Source: Porodaedalea pini
Taxonomy: Eukaryota > Basidiomycota > Agaricomycetes > Hymenochaetales > Hymenochaetaceae
Assembly (NCBI GenBank): GCA_002794775.1
Contig: NBAY01000002.1
Span: 682,001-746,000 of the forward strand
DNA: 64,000 nt
Direction: 5' to 3'
The position numbers were made by a program, and so were the translations under genes. The notes under the pieces are model-generated. The model did no database searches. It was not told where the DNA came from and worked only from the letters and a program-made list of their open reading frames with translations. Positions 1-10,232 of the stretch are shown here, piece by piece; position 1 is the stretch's first letter, and each line of letters opens with the position of its first letter.

Positions 1-2
1 CT

Positions 3-2864
3 GACTTCAAACCGAGCGACTGTAAGATCTACCCGCTCACGCCAACTGAGCAGCAGTCACTCAAGGACTTCCTTGATGAAAATCTAAAGTCGGGTCGCAT
101 TCGACGGTCGATATCGCCCATGGCATCACCCTTCTTCTTCATTAAGAAGGCTGACAAATCGCTACGCCCGATCCAGGATTACCGTAAGCTCAATGACGGT
201 ACGATCAAGAACAAGTATCCCCTCCCTCTCATCGACGAACTCGTCGACAAGGTCAAGAAAGCGAAGTACATCACTAAGCTTGACCTTCGCTGGGGATACT
301 ATAATATCCGGATCCGCGAGGGTGACAAGTGGAAGGCGGCTTTCCGCACGAACATGGGCCTCTTCGAACCAACGGTGATGTTCTTTGGTCTTTGCAACGC
401 ACCGGCCACCTTCCAAGCTTTTGTCAACCACATCTTCAAGGAACTGATCTACGCGAACTTGATCATTGTATACCTCGACGACATACTGATCCTCTCAGAA
501 ACCATTGAGGAGCACATCGACACGTCGAGGCGCGTACTTCAGATCCTCCGGGAAAACGGCCTGTACTTGAAGCCGGAGAAGTGCGAATTCGATGCCAAGG
601 TCGTTAAGTATCTCGGTCACATCATCGGCAACGGCGAGATCAAGGCTGACCCGGCAAAGACGGAGGCGATTGCGAACTGGCCGGTCCCACGAAACCTCAA
701 GGAGCTACAACAGTTCCTCGGCATGGGAAACTGGCTGAGACGGTTTATTAAGGACTACAGCAAGGTGGTCCGGCCGTTGACGTCATTAACGGGCAAGAAG
801 GACTGGGTATGGGAGACCGAACAGCAGGAAGCGTTTGAGGAGCTGAGACGACGTCTCTGCTCACCTCCAGTCCTAGCCATCGCCAACGACGAGGGCCCTT
901 TCCGCGTAGAAGCGGACTCGTCAAACTTTGCGCTCGGCGGTGTGTTGTTGCAGAAGCAGGAAGGGAAGTGGAGGGTGATTGCCTACAGGTCAGAAGCGCT
1001 CGAACCGGCGGAACGAAACTACGAGATCTACGACAAAGAGATGCTCACGATCGTTTCGGCGCTCAAGGAATGGCGACAATATCTCCTCGGCGCTCGCCAC
1101 AAGATCGAAATCTGGTCCGACCATGCCAACCTCACCTACTTCAGGTCGGCGCAGAAGCTGAGCTATCGTCAAGCTCGCTGGCGGACCGAACTTGAAGAAT
1201 TCGACTTCCACCTCGAACACAAGTCGGGGAAGACGATGGGCAAGGCCGACCTACTATCGCGTATGGCGGGCTACGATCAGGGCAAGGATGACAATGACGG
1301 TGTCATTTTCATCAAAGAGAAGTGGCTGAACCGTGGGGTGGTCAGAACGTCGCGTGATGAAGTGTTGGACAGAGTGAGGGAAGCGCAGAGGACGCAGGAC
1401 GAGTCGGAGAGGCCGACGGGCATGACAGAGGTTGACGGATGGTGGCGGATGAAAGGCAAGGTGTATGTGCCGTCAACATTGAAGGAGGCCATGTTGCGGG
1501 AGTATCACGACTCGGCGCTAGCTGGTCATCCGGGAGCGTCGAAGACGGTAGAGCTCGTCTGTCGCGATTTCTGGTGGGCGTCGATTTTCTCCGACGTCCG
1601 AGCATACGTCCGAGGATGCGACCATTGTCAACGGACGAAGGCCTTAAGAACGTCAAGGTCGAGGCCACTTCATCCAAACGCAGTCCCCGAAGGTCCCTGG
1701 GAAATTGTTACGGTTGACCTAATCGGAGAGCTCCCAGACTCCAAGGGACACAACGCGATCTGCGTCTTCGTGGACAGATTCTCGAAGCAAATGCACGCGA
1801 TCCCGACGACGACGAAGTTGTCAGCAGAAGGCATGGCTCAGTTGTACCGCGACCATGTCTTCCGCCTCCACGGACTACCGAAGAAGATCATCCATGACCG
1901 AGGCACGCAATTTGATGCGTCGATGATGAAGGAGCTGTACAAACTCCTGCACATCGAAGGCAACCCATCGACAGCGTACCATCCACAGACGGATGGTCAA
2001 ACGGAACGTGTTAACCAAGAGCTCGAACAGTACCTTCGACTCTTCGTTAACCATCGACAATCAGACTGGAAAGACTGGCTCCCCCTCGCAGAGTTCGCAT
2101 ACAATAACCGCGAACACTCGGCGACTAAGATGTCCCCCTTCTATGCGAACACAGGACGTCACCCCTTGAGCTTTGACACGACGGGAACCTCATCTGCTAA
2201 CATGTCAGCGGAAGAATTCGCGAAGCACATCAAGGAGACTCATCGCGTCGCGAAGGACAATCTGGTCAAGGCAGCAGAGGATATGAAGCGCTACCATGAC
2301 CGGACGGCAGGGACTTCAGTGGAATATAAGGCTGGAGACAAGGTCTTCCTCGACGGGCGGAATATAAGTACGGACTCGCCAACGAAGAAACTCGCAGACA
2401 AGTGGTACGGTCCATTCGACATCATCGACAAGGTGGGAGCAAGCGCGTACAAGCTCAAGCTCCCGAAGCGATGGAAAAAAGTCCACCCCGTCTTCAACGA
2501 AGCCCTGTTGAAACCCGCCGTCGAACCATCCTTTGAAAGCCAGAAGCAACCCCCGCCGCCGCCGCCAGACATTGTCGACAACGAGGAGGAATATGAACTC
2601 GAGGAAGTCCTAGACTCACGACTGCACCGAAAGAAACTACAGTACCTTGTCAAGTGGGTCGGTTACAATGAACCGACATGGCAACCTGAGACGGACTTCG
2701 GCGAGAACGCGAAGGAGGCGATCGCTGAGTTCTACCTCAAACATCCCGGTGCACCTCGGAAACTCGACATCCCTCGTCAACGACTCCGTCCGCTCTTCGT
2801 CGACACTGAGCCTGACGACCGCGATCATGGTTGGTCGGGACGCCCAACCTTGAAGGGGGGGTAA
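3..2864 (+). CDS. Ty3/gypsy retrotransposon pol polyprotein (RT-RNase H-integrase-chromodomain), 5' partial
   Basis: The frame is open from the first bases of the window, so the protein starts upstream; the Met at 120 is internal. Reverse transcriptase with the YLDD catalytic box (about 464-480) is followed by RNase H (EADSS, the conserved Glu in YEIYDKEML, and WSDH). Next come the integrase HHCC zinc finger (HDSALAGH...CDHC, about 1505-1630) and a DDE core: Asp in VTVDLIG, Asp in HDRGTQFD, Glu in QTERVNQE. The C-terminus carries a chromodomain (YLVKWVGYNEPTWQPE), which marks the chromodomain-bearing Ty3/gypsy clade; that domain steers integration to particular chromatin. No frameshift or stop is seen over 950 codons, so this copy looks young. 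The stop abuts a polypurine tract and the 3' LTR. Gag and the 5' LTR lie outside the window. Confidence 0.95.
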   Translation, partial: DFKPSDCKIYPLTPTEQQSLKDFLDENLKSGRIRRSISPMASPFFFIKKADKSLRPIQDYRKLNDGTIKNKYPLPLIDELVDKVKKAKYITKLDLRWGYYNIRIREGDKWKAAFRTNMGLFEPTVMFFGLCNAPATFQAFVNHIFKELIYANLIIVYLDDILILSETIEEHIDTSRRVLQILRENGLYLKPEKCEFDAKVVKYLGHIIGNGEIKADPAKTEAIANWPVPRNLKELQQFLGMGNWLRRFIKDYSKVVRPLTSLTGKKDWVWETEQQEAFEELRRRLCSPPVLAIANDEGPFRVEADSSNFALGGVLLQKQEGKWRVIAYRSEALEPAERNYEIYDKEMLTIVSALKEWRQYLLGARHKIEIWSDHANLTYFRSAQKLSYRQARWRTELEEFDFHLEHKSGKTMGKADLLSRMAGYDQGKDDNDGVIFIKEKWLNRGVVRTSRDEVLDRVREAQRTQDESERPTGMTEVDGWWRMKGKVYVPSTLKEAMLREYHDSALAGHPGASKTVELVCRDFWWASIFSDVRAYVRGCDHCQRTKALRTSRSRPLHPNAVPEGPWEIVTVDLIGELPDSKGHNAICVFVDRFSKQMHAIPTTTKLSAEGMAQLYRDHVFRLHGLPKKIIHDRGTQFDASMMKELYKLLHIEGNPSTAYHPQTDGQTERVNQELEQYLRLFVNHRQSDWKDWLPLAEFAYNNREHSATKMSPFYANTGRHPLSFDTTGTSSANMSAEEFAKHIKETHRVAKDNLVKAAEDMKRYHDRTAGTSVEYKAGDKVFLDGRNISTDSPTKKLADKWYGPFDIIDKVGASAYKLKLPKRWKKVHPVFNEALLKPAVEPSFESQKQPPPPPPDIVDNEEEYELEEVLDSRLHRKKLQYLVKWVGYNEPTWQPETDFGENAKEAIAEFYLKHPGAPRKLDIPRQRLRPLFVDTEPDDRDHGWSGRPTLKGG

Positions 2865-3277
2865 TGTTAGAACCTGAACTTTCACCTTTTCTTTATTTTC
2901 CCTTTTACCATTTCCTTTATTATATTCACCCTTTTCATTATATTTACCCATCTTACACAATCATTCCCACAACACCTTCATTCGTTCCATTCCGACCCCT
3001 TATGTAATATTAGATAATATAGTCTCACGGTCGTCGCTATATAAGGTCTCAGGAATCGCATGAACTCCTTGTTCTGCTTTTCCTCTTACCTCTGCGACGA
3101 CCTAGGTGAGACTCGTCCCCCTTGTATTAGTTTAGTCTTGTATTAATCCTCTTACCTCCGCGACGACCTAGCCTGAGTACAGCGTGTCCCGAGTCCCCAC
3201 TCGAGTATAGCACGTCCCAGACGACAGTCAGCCGAGACCTGCCCAGTCCGAGCCGTCTCCCGGACTCCCGCCTAACA
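2865..3277 (+). repeat. 3' long terminal repeat of the Ty3/gypsy element
   Basis: The repeat begins TGTTAG directly after a purine run (GAAGGGGGGGTAA, 2852-2864, the likely polypurine tract) and ends CTAACA at 3272-3277, a 6-bp inverted terminus with the TG...CA ends expected of LTRs. The length is 413 bp. A TATA box (TATATAAG, 3038-3045) marks the probable promoter within the LTR. Two 25-nt direct copies with one mismatch lie at 3081-3105 and 3147-3171. The partner LTR is off the window, so LTR divergence and the target-site duplication (candidate GTGAG at 3278-3282) cannot be checked. Confidence 0.88.
3038..3045 (+). promoter_or_regulatory. TATA box in the LTR
   Basis: TATATAAG lies in the middle of the LTR, where the U3/R boundary is expected. 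It is the only strong TATA match in the repeat. Confidence 0.5.
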
Positions 3278-4037
3278 GTGAGTGGATGCGGAAGGTAGAA
3301 TGGAAGGCTTCCAGACTCTCGTTAGCGGAGTTCTGGAGGGATGTCTCGTCATCTAGATTGTTGGACTTGTTAATCCAAGCTACCAAGTTGGAGCCGATAT
3401 TGGCGAGGATGGATCCGGCCCGATTGGGATCATCGTACCAGGGCTTATCGGACGACCATGTGGGTTGAGAAATGAGTGTGTTAATCGTATTGACAGTTTC
3501 CTTGGTAAGATCGGCAAAAGAGCGGTTGACCTTCTCGGCGATGTCCGGATCATATTGTTCATCGATGGGGACCATATCCTGGTCAACTTGAGGGGCTTGA
3601 CTGACCCGAGTGTCCTGGATGTAAAGGTCATCATCATCCATAGCGTCATTGTCGATGCGGGCAGGGGGCGGGATTGATCGGTGGTCCTCCTCAGAATTTG
3701 ACCGTTTAAGCGTGTTTTGCGACTCGATGTCCGGGGTAGGAGGAGGGTCTCCTTGTTTGCGAAGTTTGGCGGCGTGTTCGTCCACCTCGACATCGGGTGA
3801 CCAATTGACACGATTCTTTTGAACTAGATCGCATACAGAGTCGTTGTGGTTGTAGGTCTTGTCGCGACCACAGACGGCGCATAACTTGTCGGTCCCGCTA
3901 ACACACTGGCGACTGTGATAGGGGAGATCCTGTTTACACTCCTCACACTTGGTGGGGTCCTTGGGATTAACAAGGGATCGAAAAGACTTTGTCTTGTGAA
4001 GAGAGGCTTTTGCTCTGGTCAACATTCCGTTGTCCAT
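3228..4037 (-). pseudogene. Zinc-knuckle-like protein gene cut at its 3' end by the LTR retrotransposon
   Basis: A minus-strand open frame starts at the Met at 4037 (MDNGMLTRAK); a TATA-like ATATAAA lies about 30 bp upstream. Near residues 35-75 there are two knuckle-like motifs: C-x2-C-x6-H-x3-C (CEEC...H...C) and C-x2-C-x7-H-x4-C (CAVC...H...C). An acidic, Pro/Ser-rich region and an alpha-helical C-terminal part follow. The last ~16 codons and the stop (3228-3277) are read from the LTR, so the native C-terminus has been separated by the element. An upstream Met at 4157 is in frame but lies before the TATA-like motif. Function not recognised; a chimeric truncated protein could still be made. 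Confidence 0.6.
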
Positions 4038-4212
4038 AGCGGAGAGAGAGTATGACGAAGAATATAAAGCAACTTTCCCACGATCGATGGTGATGGTTAG
4101 AGAGAAAGATGATCGTCGTGTAAGGATCGGGCTCAGACAGTTTCCGCCTTCGGTCAAACGACCATCTCATCTACTATCACCCCTCCACCTACAGTTCCTG
4201 CGCTCAACTGCC

Positions 4213-5334
4213 ATGGCACCAAAAGGTGGGAATGCAAAGAAAGAATCTGGTCGCGCGAAAAAGGCAGAAAATGAGGCTAAGAAGCAGCAACTAGCGCAAG
4301 AGGAGAAGGTAATGCGTCGCGTCCCCAGTCGATATATGCGCATCAGTCTGCTTACGTCCAACGGTTCTAACAGGAAAAGAAGGAACAAGCGAAGTGGGAT
4401 AGTGGAGGAAAAGGAAAGAGCGCAAAGGAGGATAAGGAGGCGAAGCGCAAGGAGGCGCTCGCAGCGAAAGCAGAGCGTGAGCGGTTACTCGCTGAGGAGG
4501 AGGCGGCCGCGCCTGTCAAACCCAAGGCCACGCCGAAGGCTAGCGCGAAGAGGAAGCCCACTGTTGCTGCGCGTCCGGCAGGTCCTGGTGCGATCGCAGC
4601 TGGCGGTGGTCTCGGTGCTGAGGCCCCAGAGCCCGGTGATGGACGGCCGGAGGAGATCGAGTCATTCTCGGCGACGGGCGTGGACGATGCACTTGAGATG
4701 TTTGAGGTGGTAAATGCGAAGAAGGACAAAGCGAGCGTGGGGCAGCAGGCTGCGGGGCTTGAGAAGCACCCTGAGGTATGTGCTCGTTTGTGGCGTGCTC
4801 GTATGGATTGCTTCTGACTGGATACTGCACGGACATAGCGTCGGTTCAAGGTATGTCCTTCGCGTTTGATTTGCGTGACGCATCTCATACTCTGTCCCTT
4901 AGGCGGCATTTGAAGCGTATCAGGAACGCGAAATGCCTAATATCAAGAGCGATGTATGCCTAACGCCTTTTTAAATGAGCTACAAAATTTGATTCTTGGT
5001 CTTTCTAGCATCCTGGCTTGCGGCTGAATCAGTACAAGGTCTGTCCACACTTTCTCGCTGAAGTCTTGAAAATCTAACATGGAAGCGCCACAGGAACTCC
5101 TCTTCAAGCAATTCCAAAAATCACCGGAGAACCCGTTAGTCTAGCACTTGCTCACCCGTTTGATATTTCTACTGATCACTCTGGATGTACTACTTTCGAC
5201 TGCACAGCTTCAACCAGACACTGGTCTCATACGACGCGACGAAGGATGAGCGGGTGGAGGCGCTGCAGAAGCGAAACAAGGAGGTCGAGGACAGGCTGAG
5301 GGAGCGTACGAAGGATCTGAGCTTGAAGGACTGA
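4213..5334 (+). CDS. CCDC124/Lso2-like ribosome-associated coiled-coil protein
   Basis: Exons 4213..4308, 4374..4775, 4839..4850, 4903..4953, 5009..5038, 5094..5134 and 5208..5334 give 252 residues. The lysine-rich N-terminus (MAPKGGNAKKESGRAKKAEN), long basic coiled coil and C-terminal block (HPERRFKAAFEAYQERE, then LLFKQFQKSPENP) match the CCDC124 family. Known members (human CCDC124, yeast Lso1/Lso2) bind idle 80S ribosomes and help recovery from dormancy. The RRFK codons form a 12-nt micro-exon; all phases close. The gene is divergent from the disrupted zinc-knuckle gene with 175 bp between the ATGs. Confidence 0.88.
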
Positions 5335-5789
5335 GCTCTTCGCAGGCGTAGTTTGATTGCTGTAAGTTTTGCTCTTTGCAAGTGCTCCTTTCATGCCATT
5401 TTTCTAATTCCCAAACGTACCGCTCTTATACAGTTCGCATTTGTATATCATGCATAGGTGCTTTTCGGGCAAATGTCACGTCGACGTCTTGTACATCAAA
5501 ATTAACAATCAAAATTGTGTAACAGTTCAGTCGGTTTGAGTGAACATGTCGATGCCTCGCGACGAACACGAGCCGACAGACAACAAGCTTCGACCAGAAT
5601 AGAAAGTCCATGCGATCAGAGGTCTCTGAGTTCGATCAATCGATGATGGCCTTGTTCGCCATGGGCCGTGGCTCATCTGACTACTGATTTACACGAGCCC
5701 TCCATGAGGCTTCAGTTGCTACAGATCTGTCCTCTTTTCACTACAGTCAGGCTCGCTAGCTTTGAAGCTGCTCAAGTCGGAGATCCAGT
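5335..5789. other. Intergenic, no gene seen
   Basis: The 3' flank of the CCDC124-like gene and the 5' flank of the first DUF6699 gene. Only short open frames are present, with no recognisable product. Confidence 0.5.
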
Positions 5790-6644
5790 ATGGATGGATT
5801 ACGGTGGAAGCCGGGGACTGCTTGTGCGTATACTTTACAAGTAAGCATGTGTGTTCGCCTGAAATCCACTCGTAGTCGGGCCTCTGCTTCGACCAACGGA
5901 CATATACCTCCTAGAAGCGAAGCTCGGAATACACCCGATCCTTACACAGACTTTCGATGGTTTCCGGTTAGAGTTCAATCTTGCGACAGGTGCGCACCCT
6001 GCACAAGTAACCCGCATATATGCTTACTTCCACATCGTGGCAGGCGAGACGGTGGGCTTCCGTGCGGCTGAACGTGCGCAGGAGCTTGCATTTACGATGA
6101 AGGATGAGAGCGCGACACTGCCTCGCATAACGGAATTGCTGATCATCACGCGCTCGACTCCCTGGTGTACGATTGTGCGGAACGAGCTCGGCGTGTCGCT
6201 CGCGGATGTATGTGTGGCCTTATGGAAAGAGTGCGTTTCATACTCCCCCTCTCTTCTCACATATTCTTGATGTCGTTTTCTTGTTGGCTTTTAAGATATA
6301 CGGAGAACGCGCTGACGGAGGCGGAGTTCGCGGAGCTGGCGCCGCGTGAGCAGGATAGGGTGCAACGGATAGCGCTGCGGAGGGAGGCAGGCGGGTATGC
6401 TAGTACGTTCTCGGGAATGTGGGGTACATCGGGAGCGGTGCCGTACAGTCGATGTAGGCGAATCGGTGAGCACGATTACAAACCCTTCACCTAGCTGCGC
6501 ATGGAAAAGCTGAAAAGGACCTCCGTTGTAGACTGGTTGCATGGGAAGGTGTTCTTTGACGGACTCGAGCGCGACGATGAGTTCGCGAAGAGTCGGCTGG
6601 GGTTCTCGGCACCGAACGTGTTCAAGATGACTCTCAGCGAGTAA
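5790..6644 (+). CDS. DUF6699 domain protein, short paralogue
   Basis: Proposed exons 5790..5823, 5876..5989, 6044..6230, 6296..6465 and 6532..6644 give 205 residues. The core has the DUF6699 pattern seen in basidiomycetes: a GPLLRP entry, then HPIL, then LPRITELLIITRSTPWCTIV, then a helical segment with LTEAEFAEL and the final FDGLERDDEF. The start at 5790 was chosen because a GTGCGT donor at 5824 restores phase to the domain. The intron 5990..6043 is 54 nt and open in frame, so it may be retained. Biochemical role unknown. A longer paralogue lies 360 bp downstream on the same strand. Confidence 0.7.
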
Positions 6645-7004
6645 GAGCTGAAGTCGCATCTCCTTGCTTTCTTGTTGTCGATGCCGTATTGATATGTGGG
6701 ACTCTAATATACTGCACTGCATTCTCTATCTGAGTTGAATTTTACTTGAGCGTCTATCAAGAGCAGTGCATATAGTCTGCACGTGTTGTTGTTTTCTGGC
6801 ACGGCCATGGTCAGGACCGGCCTCCTGCTCAGGTCCAACGAGCGCTTGTCCTCAAATCTTTCTCAGTCCAACCCTTTGTCCACGCTTGACCTGCGACCAT
6901 GATATCGTCCTAGCTTCTCGTCTCTGTTTCCCCTGGCTTTCTTGGATTTACGACCTTTCGACGAACGCACCCATCTAATCTGAATACTTACGACAAATCA
7001 AGAG

Positions 7005-8487
7005 ATGTACGGCTCACGCCCTACGACACCCTTCATCCCACCTCATCCAGACGCATCGCCGCGCGGTGTCGATTCTGCGCGGGTGATCCCGCCTACGCCC
7101 CCAGGCTATCCCCAACCCTATCCACCGGCAGCGTGGCCAGCAGCAGGAGGGTTTGGCTACGCGCCGCCGCATCCAGCTCGAGGACGTCCACCATCCCGCC
7201 ACGATGGTATGCCCATGGGCGGCCCGCCCTTCGACCCTGCAACATACTTCGGACAATCGGCAACTGCCTACCCATCCGCGACGCCCGCTGCGCCACGCGC
7301 ACCGGTGCTCATGGCCGACGATCCCTGGGACCAGCCATTCCTCACCACTGACTACGGCCAGCCGCCGCCCGTCGCGCCTTTGCGACCAGCTCACTCGCGC
7401 TCGCGCTCTCGCGGCTCGCATGGCGGATGGCCGGCGGACTGGGCGGGCCCGCGCTCGCCCGACGAGGCGTTCGCGATGCCGATGAGTGTGCCCGTGCCCG
7501 CCGCATTTGCGCATCAGGTACCGCCGGGGACGCCGTGGTACGTCCCGAGTACTGCGTATTCGACGTTCCAGCAGCCATTGCCTCACGCGGGGTACGGTGC
7601 ACCGCCGCCCCAGCCGGGCTACCCTTATCCGCGCTCGGCGCATACAACACCCTGGCGTGGGGGAGGTTACTTGCCTACGACACCTGGCGGGACGTCGGAG
7701 GTACTGCAGGACCCTTTCGATAGGGCGGCGCGCCCAGAGCATGACTCGGGTATGGTCGATACGCGATGGTTTACAGGGCAGAGCTGTATGTTCGCGCACT
7801 CTTTCCGCCTGTCTTATGCATCTCTCAGTATCAATCATAGACGGACCCGTTCTCGATCCCCTCCTCGCCGGCGTTGTGAAATGCTCCTTCAGAATCAACC
7901 CGCTTCTCGCACCGCCGCCTGACGACCCCTCGAAGCGCCCCTACCTGACCTGGAACATGCTCTTCTCCTCTGCCTACGCACACCGCTCCGACGAGCGCGC
8001 GCAGCAATCCTGGATGGGCGGACGCGACGCGCCCGCCACGCATCCACGCCTCACCACCCTGCGCCTCATCTCCAAGCGCTTCCCATGGTTCGTCGACGTG
8101 CGCGCGCGGTCACGATCGATCGGCGTGACGTGCGGCGAAGTCATCGACACGCTCTCGAACTTCCTGCTTGCGCGCATGGGCGCTGCGGAGTACCAGGCGC
8201 TCCCGCGCGCGGATCAGCTGCGCGTCGCGGAGTCGTATCACCACAACCGCTCTATGGCAGATGACGTGCCCGGGGGTCGGCTCGGCGAGGGGCTGCGGAG
8301 GTGCGATTATCTGGGACAGGAGACGATGTGGGGTGGGATCGAGGTGGATCAGAGGTATGTTGCTGAGCGCATGTCGCTAGGTGGCCGATCGCAAAGGGAG
8401 ATGACGGGCGTTTTTGTGTTGAATTGTGAGAGGAGGCTGCCCATGACAGAGGAAGAGCGGAGGGCTGAGGCCTCAAGAGGGGAGTGA
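7005..8487 (+). CDS. DUF6699 domain protein with proline-rich N-terminal extension
   Basis: Two exons, 7005..7785 and 7841..8487, give 475 residues. Residues 1-260 are low-complexity, rich in Pro, Gly, Tyr and Arg/Ser (HSRSRSRGSHGG). The DUF6699 domain follows: YGPVLDP, INPLL, LTWNML, then LTTLRLISKRFPWFVDV and a helical block with MGAAEYQALPRADQLRVAESYHHNR (in two parts). The acceptor at 7840 was chosen over the one at 7828 because it yields QS-YGPVLDP, matching the neighbour's TA-FGPLLRP at the same intron position. Function unknown. The long disordered N-terminus suggests a scaffold, which is inference only. Confidence 0.82.
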
Positions 8488-8744
8488 AACAGCGTCTGCT
8501 TTTTGTATTGTACGCTCGTTCTGTAACTGACTTTGCTGGGCCGTATTAGATTACCCAATACTTCAAAATACCATTTTAAACCTATCTCGTCCTGTGAAGA
8601 AGCTGCCCTTGTACTCGTCTTGCACGGTAGATGAAAAATATGAGAAACTTATTTCATTCCAATGTAGACGCGGAGGGCGCATAACTAACAAAATACAATA
8701 TGGTATAGAGCTCGAGAAGCGTTTTTGGAGGTCGTGTCAATGAC

Positions 8745-10232
8745 TTAAGAGAGCGCGGGGTTCGCGTTCTGCACGAGCGTCTCGAAGTAGCTCTGGAACC
8801 ACGTCCCAGCCTCGGGTGCCGGCTGTGCTGCGTCGCTCTGACCGCAGTCTAGTATAATAGCAGAGAATCAGTGTGGGCATGTGGCGGAAGATGAATAGTA
8901 CGTACGGGTGTCGTAGCGCGGCGAAGACGTGTTGGACGTACCGTCGCTCTCACCAGGCGGCTTGACTGAATATACCAACCGTGATCAGCAAGAGAACGAA
9001 TGAAGATCTCACGAAGTCTACGTACCCCATACGAGAGAATCAATCAGGGTGTTCCCAGTATCCGTTGTTGGGCGCGACCCAAGTCCGGCGCCAAGGACGT
9101 TGCACCAGTCGCCCTCCGCGGTGCGGATGCCGGACACGCCCGAGCGGCCCTGGTCGACGATGAACTGTGACGGGAACGCGTTCTGGTCGAGCAGCGGTGC
9201 GAGCGCGTTGATGTACAACTCCTCGTCGTAGTTCGGGTTCGGTGCCTGTACGGGGTCCTCGGGGCCGCGCAGCAGGTTGTAGTTCGAGACGTCCGTCGCG
9301 AGGCCGCGGACGGTCTACGGTGGAGTAGCGGTTAGGGGAAAGAGAGAGGAGAGGAGAGGGGAACGCGTACGGCGTTGCTGCCTGCGCCCTGGAGCACGGA
9401 GGCGAATAGCTGTGCAGCGGGCGTGATGTTTGCGGGCCAACCGAGCCATCCGGAGTGGCCAGCATCGAGGTAGAGCCAGACGTTGTCCTGCTGGAGCTGA
9501 GCAATAGCATACGAAACGAGTTCCTAGACGCGCCACGTCGAACGTCTCAGTTTGGGTTCTTCTTTCGAGTTATTTATTGCAAGAAACGTACCTTGTATGT
9601 GCTCGCGGCGTTAGCGCACTTAGGGACACTGAGGTTCGTCACGAGATTGGCAAGCCCGTCGGGCTCGACGACGAATACCACGCGTACGTTCGGATACTCT
9701 GTAAAGTCATCAGGTACTATTCTCGCGCAAGCACTAGGAAGTGAACGTACTCTCAACCTGAGCAGCAATAGCGTCGATATATGCCTCGTACAATGCCGCG
9801 CCGCCGTCAGCGATGGTGTACTCGCCTGCGGACGACTCGGCAGCACAGTCACGGTCGGGCAGGTCGTAGATAACAGCTTGCACGAGCTGTGTGCCTCCCG
9901 CGGCGTCTGCTGCAGCGAGGTAGTCGCCAAACGTGGGTACCTTGGCCGCGACGTCCATCCAGAAGAAGACTGGGACCTGCTCGAGCTGAGCCGCCTTCTC
10001 GGCAAGCGACGAATCTGTAATGCTAGATACAGACAGTACATACCAGACATTCAATCCTCTGCATATCTACAGCTAGCATTGGGAACACTCACTTTCCAAC
10101 GGCAGCCTGCACCTCATCAACGTACTCCGGGGTGAGGAAGGCAGTGACGCCCTCGAAGGGATTTCCGGAACCCGCAGCCTTGACAAAGGCAGGGACGCAA
10201 GCAACGAGTGCGGCGAGGACGGTGAACTTCAT
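8745..10232 (-). CDS. cel6: GH6 cellobiohydrolase/endoglucanase, secreted, no CBM1
   Basis: Exons (minus) 10093..10232, 9751..10022, 9592..9698, 9371..9523, 9026..9314, 8906..8965 and 8745..8848 give 374 residues. The signal peptide is MKFTVLAALVACVPAFVKAA. GH6 hallmarks are YDLPDRDCAA (the catalytic-acid region), FVVEPDGLANLVTNL (second signature), LYLDAGHSGWLGWPAN, FIVDQGRSGVSG and the C-terminal VKPPGESDGTSNTSSPRYD. GH6 enzymes release cellobiose by inversion, typically from non-reducing ends. The mature protein begins almost directly at the catalytic domain: there is no CBM1 or Ser/Thr linker, unlike classical Cel6A. TATATAAA lies about 60 bp upstream of the ATG. Divergent from the palmitoyltransferase gene. 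Confidence 0.95.

Noticed and set aside
7014..7898. 294-codon minus-strand open frame opposite the DUF6699 gene
   Set aside because: It is Arg/Trp-rich, has no family match and mirrors a GC-rich Pro-coding exon on the plus strand; a shadow frame.
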